Origin: Cryptomeria japonica
Lineage: Eukaryota > Streptophyta > Pinopsida > Cupressales > Cupressaceae
Reading direction: 5' to 3'
Assembly (NCBI RefSeq): GCF_030272615.1
Contig: NC_081412.1
Span: 137,644,747 to 137,708,746 of the forward strand
Length of the DNA stretch: 64,000 nt
The notes under the pieces: model-generated
What the model saw: only the letters and a program-made list of their open reading frames with translations
Database searches by the model: none
What the model was told of the DNA's origin: nothing
Position numbers and translations under genes: made by a program
Shown here: positions 59,426 to 64,000 of the stretch, piece by piece
How the letters are laid out: the number at the start of each line of letters is the position of its first letter
How positions within the stretch are numbered: position 1 is the first letter of the stretch

Positions 59426-60230
59426 GGTTGACCACAAAGGAGGAGGAATTGGAGGATAACACAGCCAAAAGGTGGCGAGAGAGGGGGTGATGAGGGTGGA
59501 GGAGGTGATGGGGGTAGAGGAGGTGATAAAGGTAGAGATGGAGGGAGGAGAGGTGGAGGTAGAGTTGTAGGAAGGGTGGGAGTAAGAGGATCTTGCAGGG
59601 TTGCAGACAAGGATGGAGGCAGAGGTAGAGGGCCTATTAGAGTTGTGAATGATGTCAGAGGAGCTAGCATTGATGATGAGGAGGAGGGTGAGGATGAGGG
59701 ACCATAGTTGGTTTGACATAGGAGAGTGGTTGAGCCTCGTGGGGCTTAGGTACAAGGACATATTGATGTTTAGGCATAGGCTCTAGATCAACCTCAATAG
59801 TAGGCACAACAAGAGGTGGGGGCAAAATGAGATGATATTGATATTGTAGCCTTGAGAGCGCAGGTGGCTCAATTTTAGGAGTAGATCAGAGCATTGACCT
59901 TAAAGAGGGACACAACCATCGAGAGGTATGGAAGAGAGGAGAATCTCTTGGAGCATGTTGAGAAAATTGGATCCTAGGGAGCACATGGAGATAGTATGAT
60001 GGCCATGCTTCATGCTAGAAAGGAGATTGCCTATTGGTGTTGCTTATATGAGGCGATTGTACCATCAAATAAGAGAGTCAACAACTATATTCCTACCTCT
60101 TAGTGAGTATCAAGGCATGCACAAACTAAGAGTGCAGGTGTTATGGGTCCACCATGTGCTTCATGAGGTGATCCAGGGACAAGTCCTTCTAGTGCAGGAG
60201 GAGTAGGTGAGCCAAGTCAACAAATACCAT
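59426..60230 (+). pseudogene. C-terminal tail of the PMD-like pseudogene
   Basis: A Gly/Arg-rich stretch (GGGDGGRGGDKGRDGGRRGG) and an acidic DDEEEGEDEGP segment are followed by a helical ALRAQVAQF...TLKRDTTIERYGREENLLE region. The order (domain, low-complexity, coiled coil) is common in PMD proteins. Multiple stops. The minus-strand Ser/Thr/Pro ORFs overlapping it are shadows of the Gly-rich sequence. Confidence 0.5.
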
Positions 60231-60249
60231 AAACCTCTAGAGGGAGCAC

Positions 60250-61020
60250 TACTTAGCATGATACTTGATTTGATTCATTTCGATGTATGATTTTTTGAAT
60301 AGAGATAGTGATGTTGATATCATTGTATACTCAGATATTTAATTCTCTTATGATGATATGCAGATGGAATTTGATGGAATCTATATATGGACTTCTATTT
60401 GATTTTTCTATGCATGTGATGTGATGATTCCTATGACGATGTCGTGTTTTATGTATTTAGATGATCTAGATGATGACATTTATTCTATCATGGTTATATA
60501 CATTGATATGATGATGTCATGGCATGATTCCTATATGCATATCTATGATGATGTCCTATGCATGATACTTATGATGATGATTGGTGATGCTTATATATAA
60601 TGATGTTTAAATGCGCACTATGATTGACCTACATGATTATGAAGAATGCTTGCCTATGATAATATTTTATTCATGCCTATGATACTCATGATATGTAATT
60701 ATTTCTATTGGATGTTTAATTAAAATATTTATGTGATGATAATAACATGACAATGATGTTATATACATATAAAGATGATTTATAGATGGAATGAATATGA
60801 AATTTTATTTGATGCATGATGTATTGATATGATTTATTGATGTATGATGTCCTACATGATGAAGTGGATGTGAAAAGAATCAAAATGTGACAAGAATTAT
60901 ATGGTTGGATAGCTAAGAGAGATCTTGACACTGTCATGGTGTTTATTTTTGTTTGCATTGGAACACATGCAAACTTGAAAGAGAGCACGAATAAAAATGT
61001 GAGAAATTTTTGCATGTTCA
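60250..61020. other. low-complexity TGATGAT-rich spacer
   Basis: Rich in ATGATG and CATGATT phrases without a strict period. No gene. Confidence 0.6.
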
Positions 61021-61047
61021 CAAAAAAACATGTATCGGGACTAAGAA

Positions 61048-61236
61048 GGGTGTCCAAGCCTTTGGGTTGGATTCTCAAGGAAAATCAAAGCCAAAGGCTT
61101 GGTTTTCCCGAGGTAGTTACTTTGGAACATGCTAAATATGACATGTTCCAAATTTGACGTGCACCAAATTCAAAATATTGTAATTTTCAATTCGCGAAAC
61201 TTGGTGCATGCCAACTGTGGTGTGCACCAAACTTGG
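61048..61236. repeat. cluster of short hairpins
   Basis: CCAAGCCTTTGG / CCAAAGGCTTGG (61048-61102), TTTGGAACATG / CATGTTCCAAA (61130-61153) and GTGCACCAAA / TTGGTGCA (61161-61208), then GTGCATGCCAACTGTGGTGTGCAC (61204-61227). Confidence 0.82.
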
Positions 61237-62784
61237 TGTTGATGGATCAATGATGAACAATTAGTACCAAACCGATACTGAGAGGGGGGGGGGTGAATCA
61301 GTACTGATAAAAACAGTTTTCCTTGAACTAGTTAGACTGAGAACCCTGCCCTTTGATTGGCAAGCAATAACACCGGTCTAAACCAGATTACTACCGATTA
61401 AGCACAATGAAAGACATAAACCGGTAACTTAGCTTTCCACACAATCTAACATCTTATTTCCACTTCACCCATATGCATGCACTAGTAATACTTTAACAGA
61501 AATGTAAAGACTTACAGGTTCAACATGCTTTACCACCTAATCAGAGAATAACAAAGCATCATATGAAAAGCATCACACATAACACACATATTTTTCACAT
61601 GGAAACTCCACTGGGAAAAACCATGGTGGGGATGAATACCCACAAGTTGTTCTTTGAACCCTTTTGAAGTTTGCTCTGTTAGGAGCCTAGTCTGGTTAAA
61701 GACTTTACAATAGGTTTTGTTAGGAACCGATCCTGCTAGGGATCACCCAGTTAAGGGATGGCTAACATACCTGGTTAAGGGTTAAACCCGGTTAAAGGTT
61801 ACCTTGTTAGAGGATTTTTAGAACTAAATGATTTTGAGTCACCCTGTTAAAGGATTTACAACAAGCCAGTTAAAGCTACCCTGTTAAGGGATTTTCCAAC
61901 TATTGAAGTGGTTAGAGGTCAACAGGTATTACAATGATCTGGTAACAACACTCAATGCCAATGCAGATCCACTTTAGTTCCTTCCTTCTGCACTCACACT
62001 CTACAGGTATCTATTCTCATATCTGGTCTGGCAAGAATCATGTATCTTTGCACTTAGATACACACACAACATTTGCCAACAACCTAAATCATGAAAAACA
62101 ACATCGACCTTATAGGAAAGAGATAGGTCGGTAGCATAAACCCTAAACCCTAAACATTTAGGTTGAGCAATTCAGTCGGTTCAATCCTGTCCATTGAACA
62201 CTTTGCTTTGAATACAACGGTCTTGAACAAATATCAAGACGTTCTCCATCGTTCGTTCTTCACCTCATCTTGGAGGCAATAACCCATCACGCGTTCTCCA
62301 CTATTTGCAGAGACTTCGCACATTCCCGAGGTAGATAGGATCAACCTCCTTCATGCAAGATCCTTCACGAGCACAGAGCTGATGTGGCAACACAATTTGT
62401 TCTTCATTATAATGCTAACACATCACACAATGTCATCGGTTGAATCACATAGGCATAGAACACGTCAACCGGAAACCCTGAAGCTAAGACTACCAACCGG
62501 TAGTCATACCATATGAAACCTTGATACAAAACATTCCATATACCGGTTCACATTCCAACATACCAGTTCACTTGGACAAACATACCACTTCACTTGTTCA
62601 CATATACCGGTTCACATTTTCACATATATTGGTTCACATTTCAACATACCGCTTCACTTGGACAAACATACCGCTTCACTTTTTCACATATACCGGTTCT
62701 CTTGCAGGTGCTTACTTTAATATACAGGTTCACTCTTCATCATATTGACATAAATGACAATCATACAATATCATCATGTCAACA
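61237..62784. mobile_element. LTR-like block I (solo LTR or fragment)
   Basis: Begins TGTTGATGG and ends CATGTCAACA, with GATACTGAGAGGGGGGGGGTGAATCAGTA near the start as in H. It also has GGAAACTCCACTGGGAAAAACC phrases common in plant copia LTRs. No coding. A TSD is not clear (CTTGG versus TACTT), so the exact ends are tentative. Confidence 0.5.
62535..62735. repeat. CATATACCGGTTCAC minisatellite
   Basis: About ten irregular copies of ACATA(TA)CCGGTTCAC or ACATACCGCTTCACTTGGAC within block I. Short ORFs here are repeat translations. Confidence 0.85.
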
Positions 62785-62821
62785 TACTTTGCACATATGC
62801 CAATAGGTGCATGCCAACTGT

Positions 62822-63032
<211 letters not shown>

Positions 63033-63480
63033 AAATGGCCTATCCTTGAAAAATGGTAAAAAGGGACATTTGACCTGTGAATTAGCCCCACATTCTCTAG
63101 TTCTATCTGTTATTTGCTTTAAAAACAAAAAAGATACACCTTTTCATGTTGTTGACATATCACAACATATTCAATCACCATTTGACCATATTTTTGCTAG
63201 TTGGCCAAGGTAGAAGACAAAAATTTGAAGTTTTTGATGTGATTTTTATTATATGAGGTAATTTTCTCATGTTCTTATAATTTATATATTCAAAATAAGT
63301 TTTTTGGTTTAAATTATACAATATACAATAACTACATCAATAAGAGAATAATCAAATGAGTACATTCATATTAAGATACCAGAGAAACTTACATTATAAT
63401 ATGACTGTCCTAAAGAGTATATGATTTTCCTAACAAAAGTTATGAACTAATCTCTATATCTTGTGAATACATGTAGAATT
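63033..63480. other. AT-rich spacer
   Basis: No gene recognised. Confidence 0.5.
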
Positions 63481-63506
63481 CATCATCATGTCAAGGAAAT
63501 AAGAAA

Positions 63507-64000
63507 ATATTCTAATATCGGATGAGCATGAAGCCAATAATGCAAAGAAAAGAGAAAGAATGAGGTGACGTCATGAAGGAAGGAAATTCAAGAAGAACGA
63601 AAAAACATCCATGAAAGACAAGAGAGATGTGGAATTGGCATCACAAAGGCAACAAATACAAAACCTTTGTGCAATCAGACAATTTAATTGTGAAATTGGG
63701 GGCACGTCATCCACTAGGAGTCAAGTTTAAGGCACACCATCTACAACATCTCATGTTGAATGCACACCTTCTACAACATCTCACATTGCAAGTACATCAC
63801 CATTGGCCTCAAATATTGGAGTTACACCATCTTCTACATCTCATGTTGAAAGTACATTACAATTGGATTCAAATGTTGGAGTTACACCATCCTCTACATC
63901 TCAATTTCAAGGTATGCCATCATTTTCATCTCCAGTTGAATCTATTCCATCTATCCCTAATGTTGTTAACATTCCTAATATTGTGGAAAATCAAAATCCG
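63507..64000 (+). CDS. N-terminal part of an unidentified basic, then Ser/Thr/Pro-repeat frame (runs off edge)
   Basis: Plus-strand reading: NNAKKRERMR, a stop, RHEGRKFKKNEKTSMKDKRD and VELASQRQQIQNLCA, then, past a TAA at about 63727, TPSTTSHVECTPSTTSHIAS, GVTPSSTSHVES, GVTPSSTSQFQ and PSIPNVVNIPNIVENQNP to the window end. The Lys/Arg-rich start followed by a repeat region resembles the N-terminus of some plant Helitron helicase-like proteins, but no Rep or helicase motif lies inside the window. The stops argue for a pseudogene. Treat the identity as open. Confidence 0.3.

Noticed and set aside
59399-59761. Ser/Thr/Pro-rich minus-strand ORFs
   Set aside because: Antisense shadows of the Gly/Arg-rich tail of the PMD-like pseudogene.

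Overview
The window looks like intron and intergenic DNA of a seed plant with a very large, retrotransposon-rich genome. A conifer or other gymnosperm is my best guess: AT-rich sequence, nested Ty1/copia and chromodomain Ty3/gypsy elements, an L1-type LINE with an RNase H tail, a caulimovirid-like relic, and a host gene spread over kilobases. The taxon is inference; no rRNA, organelle or other lineage marker is present. I found no tRNA or rRNA gene and no CRISPR array.

Host genes. On the minus strand, 5773-5920 and 6131-6217 are two well-supported exons of a histidine-triad (HINT/HIT) hydrolase with a plant organellar-type N-terminus. At 41086-41825, also on the minus strand, is either the HIT first exon (41474-41643) or a separate small three-exon gene. 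The two readings use different frames.

Between them lies one LINE, 6733-40596, on the opposite strand. It is bounded by an exact 18-bp target-site duplication (TSD) and has been expanded from about 5.8 kb to 33.9 kb by insertions. In order these are: a 3.65-kb probable solo LTR (7062-10712); a 1.64-kb LTR-like insertion (13015-14658); a 1.2-kb LTR-like insertion (17540-18756); and, at exactly the same ATTTT target, a Ty1/copia element (18762-40277, minus; 'element C'). Element C was itself hit three times: chromodomain Ty3/gypsy 'E' (20540-27737, TSD CACCC), Ty1/copia 'D' (28691-33743, TSD ATGCT) and non-autonomous 'B' (35504-38624, TSD about TTGAA). The layers come apart cleanly and the interrupted reading frames resume across each insertion.

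Left flank, 1-5770: a decayed endogenous pararetrovirus-like RT/RNase H, a dead hAT transposon, and spacer or intron. Right flank, 41850-64000: AT-rich spacer; a copia remnant 'G' (44261-about 55530) split by a large non-autonomous LTR element 'F' (45541-54225, TSD CAACC) and a solo LTR 'H' (54378-55276, TSD TCTAT); a decayed plant-mobile-domain pseudogene (58350-60230); a hairpin-rich segment; another LTR-like block (about 61237-62784); a long CT microsatellite inside an inverted repeat; and the start of a Ser/Thr/Pro-rich frame that runs off the right edge.

The most unusual signal is shared by otherwise unrelated elements. Several LTRs carry arrays or long stems of short dyad-symmetric motifs: CTACCG-GA-CGGTAG in the 3.65-kb solo LTR, CCGATA-NNN-ATCGG in C, AGGGC-CC-AGCCCT in B, and a 70-bp near-perfect palindrome in D. 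Element F also carries a roughly 600-codon unidentified frame inserted between pieces of its gag-like frame.
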